Source: JABAAI01 sp965261955
GTDB taxonomy: Bacteria > Spirochaetota > Leptospiria > Leptospirales > Leptonemataceae
Assembly (NCBI GenBank): GCA_965261955.1
Contig: CBDHEM010000071.1
Location: 248,001-312,000, forward strand
Direction of reading: 5' to 3'
DNA: 64,000 nt
Below, piece after piece: positions 1 to 9,405 of the stretch (the first letter of the stretch is position 1; every line of letters starts with the position of its first letter). The notes under the pieces were generated by a model that was given only the letters and a program-made list of their open reading frames with translations, ran no database searches and had not been told where the DNA came from. The position numbers and the translations under genes are program-made.

Positions 1-834
1 AAATAATATTCGTCTTCGCCAAAGTTATTCTCGTTTATCTAAAAAGTCATTATTAATGCAGAACCGATATTTTAGAGGACGTAAATACAGACTTGCAAGG
101 CGTGAGCAAAAGAGCTTAAAAACCTATTTTGGCCGTGTTTTACGGGATGTAGAGCGTAAATTACATTCTATAGACTTACATAAAAATTATGAATCTTCTT
201 TGTGTCTTCTTCACCGTCTTTACGATCAAACCAAGGATAGCAAAAACAAAGTTTATAGTTTACATGCACCGGAAGTAGAATGTATCTCTAAAGGAAAAAC
301 GCATAAGAAGTATGAATTTGGATGTAAGGCAAGTTACGTGACAAGTAGTCAAGGTAACTTTGTTTTAGGCGCGATGGCAAAACATGGTAATCCTTTTGAT
401 GGGCATACATTACCATCGGCCATAGAACAGGTAGAAAGGTTTTTACCCAATTCATTAAGTGTAAAAGAAGTTTTTGTGGATAGAGGTTATAGAGGAGCGA
501 AAGTTAAAGATGGGATAACAGTTCACATTGTTGGCGCAAAGAGGAAGAAAAAAATGAAACGTAGTTTACGCAAGTGGATGAAAAGAAGAGCCGCTATTGA
601 ACCCATCATTGGTCACATGAAGAATGATGGAGGTGTACGACGAAATCACCTCTTAACGCAAGAAGGTGATAAGATGTATGCGGTTTTACTAGGTGCTGGC
701 TTTAATATGAGAAAATTGCTAAAAGCTTTTTCTTGGCTTAAATTTATTCCGCAATATCTGACTAATATTTCCTTAAAAAAGGAAATATGGGTTATGGCAT
801 TTTCTTAATATAGTGCCTTTTTCAAGCTTAACTA
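1..834 (+). mobile_element. IS5-family insertion sequence, copy A (left part outside window)
   Basis: This is the right-hand part of an IS5-family element that recurs three more times in the window (7345-8886, 41797-43321, 49931-51470). Its right end, ending in ACTA at 834, matches the right ends of the other copies. The left end lies outside the window. The element has inserted into the 3' part of an adenylylsulfate kinase gene, whose sequence resumes at about 835. Of the four copies only this one has an open frame through the third catalytic region. Confidence 0.9.
2..808 (+). CDS. IS5-family transposase, C-terminal part (5' end outside window)
   Basis: This is a DDE transposase that would mobilise the IS5-family element. 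The frame is already open at the window start; the ATG at 56 is an internal methionine by comparison with the other copies. The second catalytic Asp lies in VFVDRGYRG and the third acidic residue in RRAAIEPIIGHMKND. The first Asp (NVDTT in the other copies) is upstream of the window. Copies B, C and D carry an insertion just after GHMKN that ends the frame, whereas this copy reads through to the normal C-terminus. It could therefore be the active source, but its N-terminal half cannot be checked here. Confidence 0.85.
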   Translation, partial: NNIRLRQSYSRLSKKSLLMQNRYFRGRKYRLARREQKSLKTYFGRVLRDVERKLHSIDLHKNYESSLCLLHRLYDQTKDSKNKVYSLHAPEVECISKGKTHKKYEFGCKASYVTSSQGNFVLGAMAKHGNPFDGHTLPSAIEQVERFLPNSLSVKEVFVDRGYRGAKVKDGITVHIVGAKRKKKMKRSLRKWMKRRAAIEPIIGHMKNDGGVRRNHLLTQEGDKMYAVLLGAGFNMRKLLKAFSWLKFIPQYLTNISLKKEIWVMAFS

Positions 835-1159
835 AGTAAACTTCGATAAATTGGAATTGATTTTTTTCAAGTAATTGACGAGCAAGCCCTCGGTCTTCCT
901 CATAAGGAGAGATAAAAGCAGCAATGACGATAAATTTTTTCTGTAAAAATAAATGAGCGACATGGGCCGCCTGGCGTATATTCTCTCTGCGATCTTGACG
1001 AGAAAAATCCAGATCACTGCTCAATCCTTTACGCAAATCATCTCCATCCAGTACGAAAACCGAATAGCCTAGGGTTTCTAACTTCTGCTGCAAGCCTAGA
1101 GCTAATGTTGTCTTTCCTGCACCAGATAAACCAGTCAACCACACAAGAAAGGGTTTCAC
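835..1159 (-). pseudogene. cysC: Adenylylsulfate (APS) kinase, truncated by IS5 insertion
   Basis: APS kinase phosphorylates adenylylsulfate to PAPS, the sulfate donor for sulfotransferases and sulfate reduction. The P-loop GLSGAGKTT (residues 10-18) and the DGDDLR motif (38-43) are intact, as is the segment with SRQDRRENIRQ. Only about 108 of the usual roughly 200 residues remain. The frame then runs about 20 residues into the IS5 end and stops at 773. The start is GTG at 1159, directly after an in-frame TGA. It lies 62 bp downstream of the TIGR03032 gene on the same strand. Without the C-terminal third it is very unlikely to work. Confidence 0.85.
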
Positions 1160-1221
1160 TCAATCATCATCCACTTTCGGTTTATTCTGAACTCATCAAA
1201 TATCAATTTTATCCTCTTTTT

Positions 1222-2327
1222 TCATGATATATCCTCCTCCTTTCCCCACAACCAAAAGGAATCTTCAGGCATAAGCAAAAAATTCTTATAGCTCGCATCC
1301 TTTGTATTCAAGATATTGGGACGACGCATCCCTTCCAAAATTCCTAAATCATATATCTCTTCACATAGATTTAAATAGCGTATTTCAGCCACAATTGATC
1401 CCGTCTTGGAATGCAAAATCGTTACTCCACATTCTAAGCTTTGCGGGTCACGAGGAAAATCACCAAAAGTTGTGTTTTTACTGGTACGAAAGCGTGAAAG
1501 ACCCACAAAAATATAATCTTTATAGAAAGTTAAGCCGCGCACGAAACCAGGCATACAATTAATAATCGTATAGCTTTTAGTTTCGCTTTCGTATCGTACT
1601 AATTCACCACTTGCAGACAATAAGAAATAAAGTTCTCCTTTATAACAACGTGGTGAGTGGGGAACAGCTAAACCCTCCATTAAAATTTCATTTTTTTCTA
1701 CATCCATTAACACACCCCCACTGTAGCGCTGCTCCCGCCAACCTTCTGGGCAATCACTTTACGCCCTAGAGCCGTAGCGTACTTGGGTTCTCCATTTAGG
1801 AGCGCAAGGCCATTCAAATGACATCTGTCCGTGCTATCTAATTTAGAAATAAAAGGTGGCTGCCAAATCGGAATGAAATGATAGTCACTATCCATACGAC
1901 ACAAACAGGAAAAGCGAGTATTAACACCAAGTAATTTATCTCCGCTCCAGCACAGATCATGCATGTCCACATAACCGGTATAATGAGTTGACACGGGACA
2001 AAAAAGGGCATCGTAAATATTCGGCTTTCTTGGATACGAACGCGCCAGTTTGGGGCTATTGCCTGTGATGATGACTTCATTTTCAGTACTTAGAGCCAAC
2101 TGATCTCCTTTAAGAGCAATGCCCATATCTCTAGGAAAATCACGGAGAAGTTGTGTCAGTTTGTTCCCATCGGAACTAATTAGAATTAATTTACCTACTT
2201 GGTAAGTGGAGAGTAAAAGACTACAATCTAGTTCAGCAAGTAATTCTGGTACTTGCTCAGTGTACTGTAAAGCAAAAGGTTCTTTTTCAAAAAACGAGGT
2301 AGATTTTTTCCTGTTTTCTGGGTTCAA
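1222..2327 (-). pseudogene. TIGR03032 family protein, split by a frameshift
   Basis: Two consecutive minus-strand frames (2327-1707, then 1713-1222) together make one TIGR03032-type protein of about 365 residues. The first half carries QVGKLILIS and MHDLCWSGDKLLGVNTRFSC, and the second begins around GVLMDVEKNE and contains GFVRGLTFYKDYIFVGLS. The frame changes near 1710-1735, in a GGGGGTGTG stretch. The start is TTG at 2327, with AAGG about nine bases upstream. The family's function is unknown; members are often found near sulfotransferase genes, which fits the adjacent cysC remnant. A programmed shift is possible, but decay is more likely because the neighbour is also broken. Confidence 0.75.
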
Positions 2328-2430
2328 TGATAAAGCCTTATTTTAGACCACCTATCTGTTCCAATCGTTCCAATCGTTCCAATCGTTCCAATCGTTTTCT
2401 GGGTTCAATGATAAAGCCTTATTTTAGACC
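2313..2430. repeat. 37-bp direct duplication flanking a 9-bp tandem repeat (x4)
   Basis: An identical 37-bp segment occurs at 2313-2349 and 2394-2430. It includes the TTG start region of the TIGR03032 gene. Between the copies the unit GTTCCAATC is repeated four times (about 2359-2394). This is one of several short tandem duplications in the window and suggests recent replication slippage. Confidence 0.9.
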
Positions 2431-2443
2431 CTCTCTCTTAAGA

Positions 2444-2560
2444 GAAACTGTTGTATAACATAAATAGTTGCAAATGGAGTCTCATGAAAGCGCCATGAAA
2501 CACCGATTCAAAGCATTTTAGACGGACATTTTATTCCTTTTCTCCATTTTACAACAGTCC
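2444..2560 (+). repeat. MITE-like element M1
   Basis: This is a roughly 117-bp non-coding element with imperfect terminal inverted repeats: left AACTGTTGTATAAC, right end reverse complement GGACTGTTGTAAAATG. The interior carries CACCGATTCAAAG. It is related to M2 at 2688-2803, which is also similar throughout the interior, and to copies near 4067, 24593, 40973 and 41761. The rest of the 2431-3112 spacer holds M2 and nothing else I can support; the short frames there are not credible genes. Confidence 0.6.
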
Positions 2561-2687
2561 TAAGAAAACCGGACTTCGCTAACATCGAAATAAACCCTGT
2601 AATAAGCAAGGAAAATATGTATGTGTGTTGTCCCCGCCCCCGCTCTACTACAGTATTCCGCGAGTTTTTTTCTTTCAAACGTAATGA

Positions 2688-2803
2688 GGAGCTTACGAAA
2701 TGTAAATAATTACAAATGGAGTGCCGTGAAAGCACCATGAATCGCCGATTCAAAGTATTGTAGAAGGCTCACTTTTTGGCTCTTTGCATTTTACAACAAT
2801 CCC
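2688..2803 (+). repeat. MITE-like element M2
   Basis: This is a second copy of the M1 family in the same orientation, about 240 bp away. It shares ACAAATGGAGT, GCACCATGAA and CCGATTCAAAG in order, and its right end GCATTTTACAACAATCCC is the reverse complement of the family's left end. The left end is degenerate. Confidence 0.6.
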
Positions 2804-3112
2804 ACGATGGATAAAATAAGCGAAGCTTGTTTTTGGGATGGAAGCTGTGTTTTTGGGGAGACTGGACTCTGGACAGCGAATAAAAATATGTGGATAGCAC
2901 CCATATGGTATTGATATTCTCCCGGAAAGACTATTGTCCGATGCCGATAGACTAAATACTGTTAGAAGATAAATGACAGCATTTGAGAAAAAAGAGGCAA
3001 TACAGTGCTTTGTCAAAATTCTAGTCAAATGAGAGTTGGAAACGTTTATAAAACATAAGAGACACTGATTTGTAGTCTTACGTTAATAAGATACGATTTT
3101 CCTATAGTTATC

Positions 3113-4059
3113 ATGGCCACAAATAAAAAGATAACCCTTACCCTTGATACCTTCTTTAAGATACAATGTACTGAGTTTTTTGAGGCGTTAGGTTGTCAGG
3201 TACTCACAGAAGTCGAGTTATTCAAACAGCCTAGACGCTTGGATGTATTGATTATTGAGGGAGGGGAGGGGAAGGGAGAGGGAGAGGGGATTTGCAACAG
3301 CCCCAAGAAGGAACACAGACAAAACATGCCATGCACAAGAAGTTTCATCTTTTAGATTATTTCCAGAAATATAATTTAGTCAGTTATAAGTCTTTTCGTG
3401 ATCGCTTTTCTATTTCGGATATTCGAGATGCCATGATCTATCATCAAAGCTATTTGAATTTGGAAAAGAAAGCAAATGAAGCCAACAGCACCGTTAGCCT
3501 GATAGTATCACAAAAACCATCGAAGTTTCTAAGTGAGACTACAAGCAAAGTATCTCAACAAGTAAAAGGACGCTATGTGATTGACTACCAAGCATTTAAG
3601 GTTTATATTTTAAACATTGAGGAAGCTCCACTGAATGACAGCCTGGATGGTGTTTTCTTGTCAGAGTTTGTTAAGGATAAGAAGAAAATTACCATGCCAG
3701 CTGATGTACGAAGAGGACTGGTTATTGATAAAAAAATCGTCGACATACTAGAAGAAGGGCTTAAGACTAGGTTAGTTGCCTTTGAAGGGAGGATATTAGA
3801 TATGGGAGCAGTTGCAGACATCACAAAATACGTTTTGCCTGAATTGGAAAAGGCAGAAGCTAGAGGCGAAGCCAGAGGCAAAGCGGAAGGTGAAGCCAGA
3901 GGTAAAGCAGAAGGTAAGGCAGAAATCTTTAAAAAGATGTACGCTAACGGCCAGTCCATATCTCAAATTTCTTCTATGACCGGTCTTTCAGAAGCGGAAT
4001 GCCAACGCATGCTACATTTCACCCACCATGAAGGCGACGGCGACCCCATGAAAAAGTAA
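3113..4059 (+). pseudogene. Rpn/PD-(D/E)XK nuclease-family (transposase-like) protein, frameshifted in a G-rich tract
   Basis: Two overlapping frames (3113-3355 and 3292-4059) make up one protein of roughly 310 residues. The first contains FFEALGCQVLTEVELFKQ and RRLDVLIIE, the start of the PD-(D/E)XK core. The second carries FHLLDYFQKYNLVSYKSFRDRF, KVYILNIEEAPL and the Ala/Gly/Glu/Lys-rich repeats (EARGKAEG) followed by a short helix-turn-helix-like tail, typical of recombination-promoting (Rpn) nucleases. The shift lies in the GGGAGGGGAGGGGAAGGG tract at about 3258-3292, where slippage is likely. The Rpn assignment rests on overall resemblance; the catalytic residues straddle the shift. Confidence 0.65.
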
Positions 4060-4066
4060 AAATAGA

Positions 4067-4130
4067 GGTGCTGTTGCAAAATACAAAAAAATAAGAAAAC
4101 ACCTGCATGGAATGCCTTAAATCGGCGATT
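4067..4130 (+). repeat. Partial MITE-like element M3 (left half)
   Basis: The left end GGTGCTGTTGCAAAATAC is followed by AAAAAAATAAGAAAA and then by CCTTAAATCGGCGATTCA, matching the copy at 40973-41079. The right half is missing and the sequence passes directly into the hairpin-repeat array. Confidence 0.55.
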
Positions 4131-4860
4131 CAAGGGCCTTTTTCCACACTCTTCCAGAATTGCCGCTTCAATCGTAAAAATAAGCAAAGCTTGTTTTTAT
4201 CCACGAACTCTAGCTTATTTTAATAAGGAGAGAGGCCGTTCGTGCTAGACGTTAGCGGGAGGCGTTCGTGGTAGGCTTTGCGATTGGAAGGCTTTTGTGG
4301 AAAGCTTTGCTGGAGCAAAGTACCCGATTATTTTAAGCGCGCAAAAAATGCAAGGCTCACATGGGAAACAGGCGAAGTGGGGAGGCTCTCTTGGGAAGAT
4401 TTGCTGGAGCAAAGCTCATGATTATTTTAAGCGCGCAAAAAAGCAAGGCTACACGTGGGAAACAAGCAAAGCTGGGAGGCTCTCTTGGGAAGATTTGCTG
4501 AAGCAAAGCTCACGATTTTAAGCGCGCAAAAAATGCAAGGCTTGGTTGGGAAGAAGACGTTCTGTGGAAAGCTTTGCTGAAGCAAAGCTCTCGATTTTAA
4601 GGGCGCGAAAAAGGCAAGGCTCCACATGGGAAACAAGTGAAGCTTAGTTATTATCCACGACTCTAGCTTATTTTTATCCAAAGTCCGGTCCTCACAAAAA
4701 ACGTCTCTGCACAAAGGGCCTTTTTCCGTACCCTTCCTGAATCGCCGCTTTTATCGCAAAAACAAGCGAAGCTTGTTTTTATCCACGACTCTGACTTCTC
4801 CATCCAAAGCCTGTTTCTACCCACGACTCTAACTTATTTTTATCCATTCCAAACAAAACA
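4131..4860. repeat. Hairpin-repeat array 1
   Basis: This is non-coding DNA built from two interspersed units. One contains GAATCGCCGCTTCAATCG followed by a hairpin with left arm AAAAYAAGC, loop RAA and right arm GCTTRTTTT, for example a perfect ten-base-pair stem with loop GAA at 4758-4780. The other contains AGCTTTGCTGRAGCAAAGCT (itself an inverted repeat) followed by GATTTTAAGGGCGCGAAAAA. The same units fill 6891-7344 and 59342-60690. Short frames here (for example 4297-4521) are products of the repeats, not genes. Confidence 0.8.
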
Positions 4861-4861
4861 A

Positions 4862-5053
4862 CTAGTCGTACAAAAAACTCAAAGCGATCCCTACATACTC
4901 AATCACTTCTTGCGTTTTCACAACGGCTATAGGAACTGGTGCAGTCCTTACATTCGGCAATCCCCCCGCTGCCATTGGTGGTGATGTCGACACTATCTTC
5001 TGTTGACTGATAAAACTATCACGACTATAGGTAAGGGCTACTCTCTCCAACAA
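4862..5053 (-). pseudogene. Unrecognised coding relic next to repeat array
   Basis: This is an open frame of about 63 residues with TTG start, containing SFISQQKIVSTSPPMAAGG and ending ALSFLYD. I do not recognise it. The balanced residue composition differs from the neighbouring repeats and suggests a fragment of a real gene. The last part recurs at about 7303-7341 (AACTCAAAGCGATCCCTA), where IS5 copy B interrupts it, so the segment itself was duplicated together with the hairpin array. Confidence 0.35.
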
Positions 5054-5177
5054 GTGAGTGAACTACACCATTCCCTAGTCGCTATGCTCACACCAAAGCC
5101 AACGCCATCCTTTCCATTTGACCTTCCCCCAATATTTAGTACAGTCCTTTTTAGCTTTTTTTTCATTAAGCAGCATA

Positions 5178-6044
5178 TTAAGCAGCATAGTATTCTTCCT
5201 CAAATTTGATAGGACTCTTATATCCTAAAAATGAATGTTTTCTACGCCTATTATAAAATACCTCAATATACTCAAAAATATTTCTCCTAACTTCAAATAT
5301 ATTTAGATATGTATTTTTATGTACCTCCTCTATTTTCAAACTCCCAAAAAAAGACTCCGCAACAGCATTATCATAGCAGTTACCTTTGCGGCTCATACTT
5401 GATACAAATCTATATTTATCAAGCTTGCTCCTAAATTGATAACTCGCGTATTGACTTCCCCTATCAGAATGAAAAATCAAACCCTTCTTAGGCTTATTTT
5501 GAGCAACAGCTCTGTCCAAAGCTTCTATGACCATTTCTGTTCTCATGTGATCTGTAAGAGACCAACCAACTATTTTCCTGCTACATAAATCAAGTATCAC
5601 ACATAGATATAACCAACCTACGGCTGATTTAATGTAAGTGATATCAGAAACCCAGACCTTATTAGGTTCAAGGATATTAAATTCCTGTCCTAATAGGTTC
5701 TTAGAAATAGGGTAAGCATGAGCTGAATTTGTAGTCAGAACCTTGAATTTAGGCTTAATTTGGGCAGAAAGTCCTATATTTCTCATAACTTTAGCTACTC
5801 TATTTTCTGAAACCTTACATCCCAGATCGTGCAATTCTGACGTAATCCTTGGAGAGCCATAAATACCCTTAAACTTATGAAAAATATTTCTAATCATATT
5901 CTCAAGTTTTTGTGTCTCGAAAGCCCTTTTACTTGTTTTATGTTTTACCCAAACATTAAAACCACTCCTTGAAATCGTTAATAAAGAGCACATTTTCTGC
6001 ACAGGAAATGAGGAGCGATGTTTCTGAATAAATTGAAACTTCAT
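5178..6044 (-). CDS. IS3-family transposase OrfB (integrase core)
   Basis: This is the catalytic subunit of the IS3-family transposase, 288 residues, with an N-terminal HTH_21-like region and an rve integrase core. The DDE triad is visible: Asp in VWVSDITYI, Asp in IFHSDRGSQYAS and Glu in NAVAESFFGSLK. Its ATG overlaps the orfA stop (ATGA), so coupling or a -1 frameshift to an OrfAB fusion is possible, as known for the family. It is almost identical to the copy at 58117-58983, and no stop breaks it, so it may be active. Confidence 0.92.
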   Translation of the reverse strand: MKFQFIQKHRSSFPVQKMCSLLTISRSGFNVWVKHKTSKRAFETQKLENMIRNIFHKFKGIYGSPRITSELHDLGCKVSENRVAKVMRNIGLSAQIKPKFKVLTTNSAHAYPISKNLLGQEFNILEPNKVWVSDITYIKSAVGWLYLCVILDLCSRKIVGWSLTDHMRTEMVIEALDRAVAQNKPKKGLIFHSDRGSQYASYQFRSKLDKYRFVSSMSRKGNCYDNAVAESFFGSLKIEEVHKNTYLNIFEVRRNIFEYIEVFYNRRRKHSFLGYKSPIKFEEEYYAA

Positions 6045-6334
6045 TTCTGTGGTTTGATGAAAATGGCTACCGACTTTTTTAAGATATCCCTTTCTTGACG
6101 AAGTTCAGAACACTCTTTGCGAAGCCTAGATAATTCTGCCTCTATAGAACGATTAGGATCAGAGTTATTAAACTCATATTTCCTACGCCATTTATAGAGT
6201 GTAGTTTCAGATACCTCAAAAGCTTTACCGACCTCTTTTGCTAAAAGCTTATTTTTGATCCAGTAGTCTACCGTATCCTTCTTAAATTGTTCATCATAGC
6301 GTTTAGCTGACGCCTTGATAGTGTTTGTTTCCAT
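6041..6334 (-). CDS. IS3-family transposase OrfA (helix-turn-helix)
   Basis: This is the DNA-binding subunit of the IS3 transposase, 97 residues from the ATG at 6334 (METNTIKASAKRYDEQF). A longer frame starts at 6370 inside the terminal repeat, but the internal ATG has the better context, GAGGAAGAAAAC upstream. The N-terminal HTH (KEVGKAFEVSETTLYKWRRK) is followed by a leucine-zipper-like segment, ELSRLRKECSELRQERDILK, used for multimerisation in this family. Confidence 0.88.
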   Translation of the reverse strand: METNTIKASAKRYDEQFKKDTVDYWIKNKLLAKEVGKAFEVSETTLYKWRRKYEFNNSDPNRSIEAELSRLRKECSELRQERDILKKSVAIFIKPQK

Positions 6335-6388
6335 GTTTTCTTCCTCCATAATGTAAAGTGGACTGTCCACTCTTTTGGGGGAAGGTCA

Positions 6389-6890
6389 CATCAGAGGTAA
6401 ATCAGAGGCAAATCAATCCGACCCAAAAGCTCCGAATCAAAATGAAAAGAACCGCCTATGGGCATGCGTGCTTGGACACTCAAATGAGTCCCGTTAAAAT
6501 ACGAAGCCGAAATAGGAAGATAATAGATCAATCAATTCAACCGTCAAACTCTGGTAAAAATAACTGGGTTTTTGCGTATTCACGAGATTGGAAGTGTGTA
6601 TGCTCTATGCCACTAACCAAGGCTAAATGAGCATCCACGAGAGACCATCACACCATCCAGCCCGCTTCAATATCCACACGCAGGTGGGGGTCCAGGGCCT
6701 CCACCACGCGTTCGCTGGTGGGGGTACGTGGCTGACTTTACAGAGTCACATTATACCCCGAGGCTCCCGTCCCCAAAAGCAAGCGCACAAAAAAACTACC
6801 ATAGCCCCTTTCCTTTTCGCCATGGGAGAAGGTAACGCTTCGTACCTCATATTTGGGTACATCCACTAGCTGACCGCTTTTCTTTTTAAA
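6389..6890. other. Spacer with a probable minus-strand coding relic
   Basis: There is no intact gene in this 500-bp stretch. On the minus strand about 45 codons (roughly 6885-6745) read KSGQLVDVPKYEVRSV and continue to an LLLGTGASGYNV tail before a stop, and downstream codons look coding in another frame (SERVVEALDPHLRVDIE). It is richer in GC than its surroundings. I take it as a fragment of a foreign gene of unknown identity; plus-strand frames at 6358-6869 are shadows. Confidence 0.35.
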
Positions 6891-7344
6891 TTTATTTGGA
6901 AAGCTTTGCTGAGGCAAAGCTCATGATTTTAAGGGCGCGAAAAAGGCAAGCCTTCACGTGGAAAACAAGCAAAGCTTGTTTTATCTGCCAAAGCCTGTTT
7001 CTACCCACCAAAGCCCGGTCCTCACCAGAATCGCCGCTTCTATCGCAAAAACAAGCAAAGCTTGTTTTATCCACGAAAGCCCGTGATTATAAGCCTCACA
7101 AAAAACGCCCCTGCACAAAGGGCCTTTTCCCGCACCCTTCCAGAATCGCCGCTTCAATCGCAAAAATAAGCAAAGCTTATTTTTATCCACAAAGCTTGTT
7201 TTATCTACTCAAAGCCTGTTTCTACCCACCAAAGCCCGGTCCTCACCAGAATCGCCGCTTCAATCGTAAAAATAAGCAAAGCTTATTTTTATCCATTTCA
7301 AACAAAACGACTAGTCGTACGAAAAACTCAAAGCGATCCCTATA
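6891..7344. repeat. Hairpin-repeat array 2
   Basis: This is the same mosaic as array 1. Hairpins with loop AAA occur at 6961-6981, about 7047-7067, 7162-7184 and about 7270-7292. The third and fourth have the T:A version of the variable stem pair (AAAATAAGC / GCTTATTTT), while the first two have C:G. Each is preceded by GAATCGCCGCTTC or a variant and followed by ATCCAC or ATCTGCC. IS5 copy B is inserted at the right end. Confidence 0.8.
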
Positions 7345-8886
7345 TAGTCAGCCTTGAAAAACCAGAATACTATAGATCTTTCGCATTTATAAGCCATTCT
7401 GAAGTAAAAAGTAGTACCCATAATCGCAAGGTTTTGTGAAAAGGTGTTCAAAAGCTTGTGTTTTTCAAGCATTATTTTTCAGAGCTTCCCTATGCTAGCT
7501 CAAAAAAAAAATGATTATCAAAGAGACTTATTTAAGACGAGTTTGGAAGGTATGCTCAATCATAATGAGCCCTTATTTCGTTTAGCTCAGAAAATAGATT
7601 GGAAAAAGTTTGATACTGAATTTGGTAAACTCTATTGTCCTGACAACGGCCGCCCAGCCAAGTCAACCCGCTTGATGGTAGGACTGCATTACTTAAAAGC
7701 CACATTTAATGAAAGTGATGAAACTGTTTTAGACAAATGGGTTCAAAATGTCTATTGGCAATACTTTTGCGGATGCCAAGAATTCCAGCAGGAAGCTCCT
7801 TGTGATCACAGCACATTAAGCAGATGGCGTAAGCGTATAAAATCTAAAGGGAGGAATAGAAAAGCTTTTGGAAGAAACAATTCGTTGAGCTCTTTCTAAC
7901 AAATTACTGCGTAGACATCATGTCCAAAAAGTAAATGTAGATACAACAGTTCAGGAGAAGGCCATTAGATATCCAACAGATGGTAAACTATATTTTAAAG
8001 CTTTACGATATTTGTCAGAACTGGCTAAGAGAAATAATATTCGTCTTCGCCAAAGTTATTCTCGTTTATCTAAAAAGTCATTATTAATGCAGAACCGATA
8101 CTTTAGAGGACGTAAATACAGACTTGCAAGGCGTGAGCAAAAGAGCTTAAAACCTATTTTGGCCGTGTTTTACGGGATGTAGAGCGTAAATTGCATTCTA
8201 TGGATTTACATAAAAATTATGAATCTTCTTTGTGTCTTCTTCACCGTCTTTACGATCAAACCAAGGATAGCAAAAACAAAGTTTATAGTTTACATGCGCC
8301 GGAAGTAGAATGCATCTCTAAAGGGAAAACGCATAAGAAGTATGAATTTGGATGTAAGGCGAGTTACGTGACAAGTAGTCAAGGTAACTTTGTTTTAGGC
8401 GCGATGGCAAAACACGGTAATCCTTTTGATGGGTATACATTGCCATCGGATTAGCCATACGGATCGGCCATAGAACAGGTAGAAAGGTTTTTACCCAATT
8501 CATTAAGCGTAAAAGAAGTTTTTGTGGATAGAGGTTATAGAGGAGCGAAAGTTAAAGATGGGATAACAGTTCACATTATTGGCGCAAAGAGGAAGAAAAA
8601 AATGAAACGTAGTTTACGCAAGTGGATGAAAAGAAGAGTAGCTATTGAACCCATCATTGGTCACATGAAGAATGTATGATTGAGGTGTACGAAGAAATCA
8701 CTTCTTAACGCAAGAAGGTGATAAGATGTATGCAGTTTTACTAGGTGCTGGCTTTAATATGAGAAAATTGCTAAAAGCTTTTTCTTGGCTTAAATTTATT
8801 CCGCAATATCTGACTGATTTTTCCTTAAAAAAGCAAGTATGCGTTATGGCATTTTCTTAATATAGTGCCTTTTTCAAGGCTGACTA
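7345..8886 (+). mobile_element. IS5-family insertion sequence, copy B (defective)
   Basis: This is a complete element of about 1542 bp with perfect inverted ends TAGTCAGCCTTGAAAAA. TATA flanks both sides, which may be a 4-bp target duplication. The transposase is disrupted in several places. The left flank is a copy of the sequence at about 4845-4900, which does not resume on the right, so DNA was lost at or after insertion. Confidence 0.9.
7492..8860 (+). pseudogene. IS5-family transposase, multiply disrupted
   Basis: The N-terminal DUF772 region (LFRLAQKIDW, LYCPDNGRP, RLMVGLHYLK) is open from the ATG at 7492. A 4-base insertion after IKSKG, shared with copy C, shifts the frame near 7855. 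One A is missing near 8151 relative to copies A and C (GCTTAAAACC), an inserted TAG-containing segment lies at about 8450, and an insertion after GHMKN (about 8673), shared with copies C and D, ends the third catalytic region. It cannot make a working enzyme. Confidence 0.88.
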
Positions 8887-9058
8887 TATAAACGTAGTTT
8901 CCCATAAATAATTGTTTTTAGTTCTAGGTAAGATAAAGTATCCAATTCGATAAAGCGATTATCGTCAATATAAGTGACTAAAAACTTAGCTAGTTGTTGC
9001 TTACGTCTTTCTGGAGCCTACGGAAGCTGACTAGAAGATAATTGAAAATCCTCACCTT
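8887..9058 (-). pseudogene. Unidentified coding relic abutting IS5 copy B
   Basis: Read on the minus strand, about 55 codons give GEDFQLSSSQLP, one TAG, then APERRKQQLAKFLVTYIDDN and FIELDTLSYLELKTIIYGK before the IS5 end. It looks like the C-terminal part of a real protein cut by the insertion. I do not recognise the family. Confidence 0.4.
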
Positions 9059-9077
9059 CTTTATCTGTTGATAGAAA

Positions 9078-9269
9078 TCCTCAACTGAAAGTAAACATAA
9101 CAAAAACCCAATCGATAGTTTTAAAAAGGACCCAAGAAATGCCTCTTATGCCTTAAAAAATGATACTTCACGACAAGCTATTTATTTAATCGATATAAAT
9201 AAAGACAAAGAAATCTATGAAAAGTGTTATAAAATGAAACGTGTCATAAAATTGATTCCAAAGTTTTAA
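9078..9269 (+). pseudogene. Unidentified coding relic (no start codon)
   Basis: An open frame of about 63 codons reads NPIDSFKKDPRNASYALKND and IYLIDINKDKEIYEKCYKMK and ends with TAA at 9269. There is no ATG or GTG at its beginning and a stop lies immediately upstream, so it is probably the tail of a lost gene. Its function is unknown. Confidence 0.35.
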
Positions 9270-9405
9270 AAATTAATATACAGAAGATCAAATCCAAATA
9301 GTTCTTACTCTAGTATGCATCAGAAGTTAGATCAGTTTTTCTTTAGAAGTCATTTTTGACTTGTCACTTCTCCTATTTTATCTCAATTTGGGTACCACCT
9401 TTATT

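Larger units (their letters stand above)
5119..6388 (-). mobile_element. IS3-family (IS150-like) insertion sequence, copy 1
   Basis: The element is about 1270 bp. Its inverted ends begin TGACCTTCCCCCAA on both sides and share ACAGTCC further in. It carries orfA and orfB with the usual overlap. A second full copy is at 58070-59341 and a truncated end at 49734-49930. I see no clear target duplication. The 3' end of orfB holds a small tandem duplication, AGCAGCATATTAAGCAGCAT, that is absent from the other copies. Confidence 0.9.

Noticed and set aside
2508..3028. Two minus-strand frames of 81 and 92 codons
   Set aside because: They cover the MITE-like elements M1 and M2 and have no protein-like pattern.
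6358..6869. Plus-strand frames of 90 and 80 codons
   Set aside because: The composition is not protein-like and the opposite strand shows better coding traces, so these are shadows of a relic.
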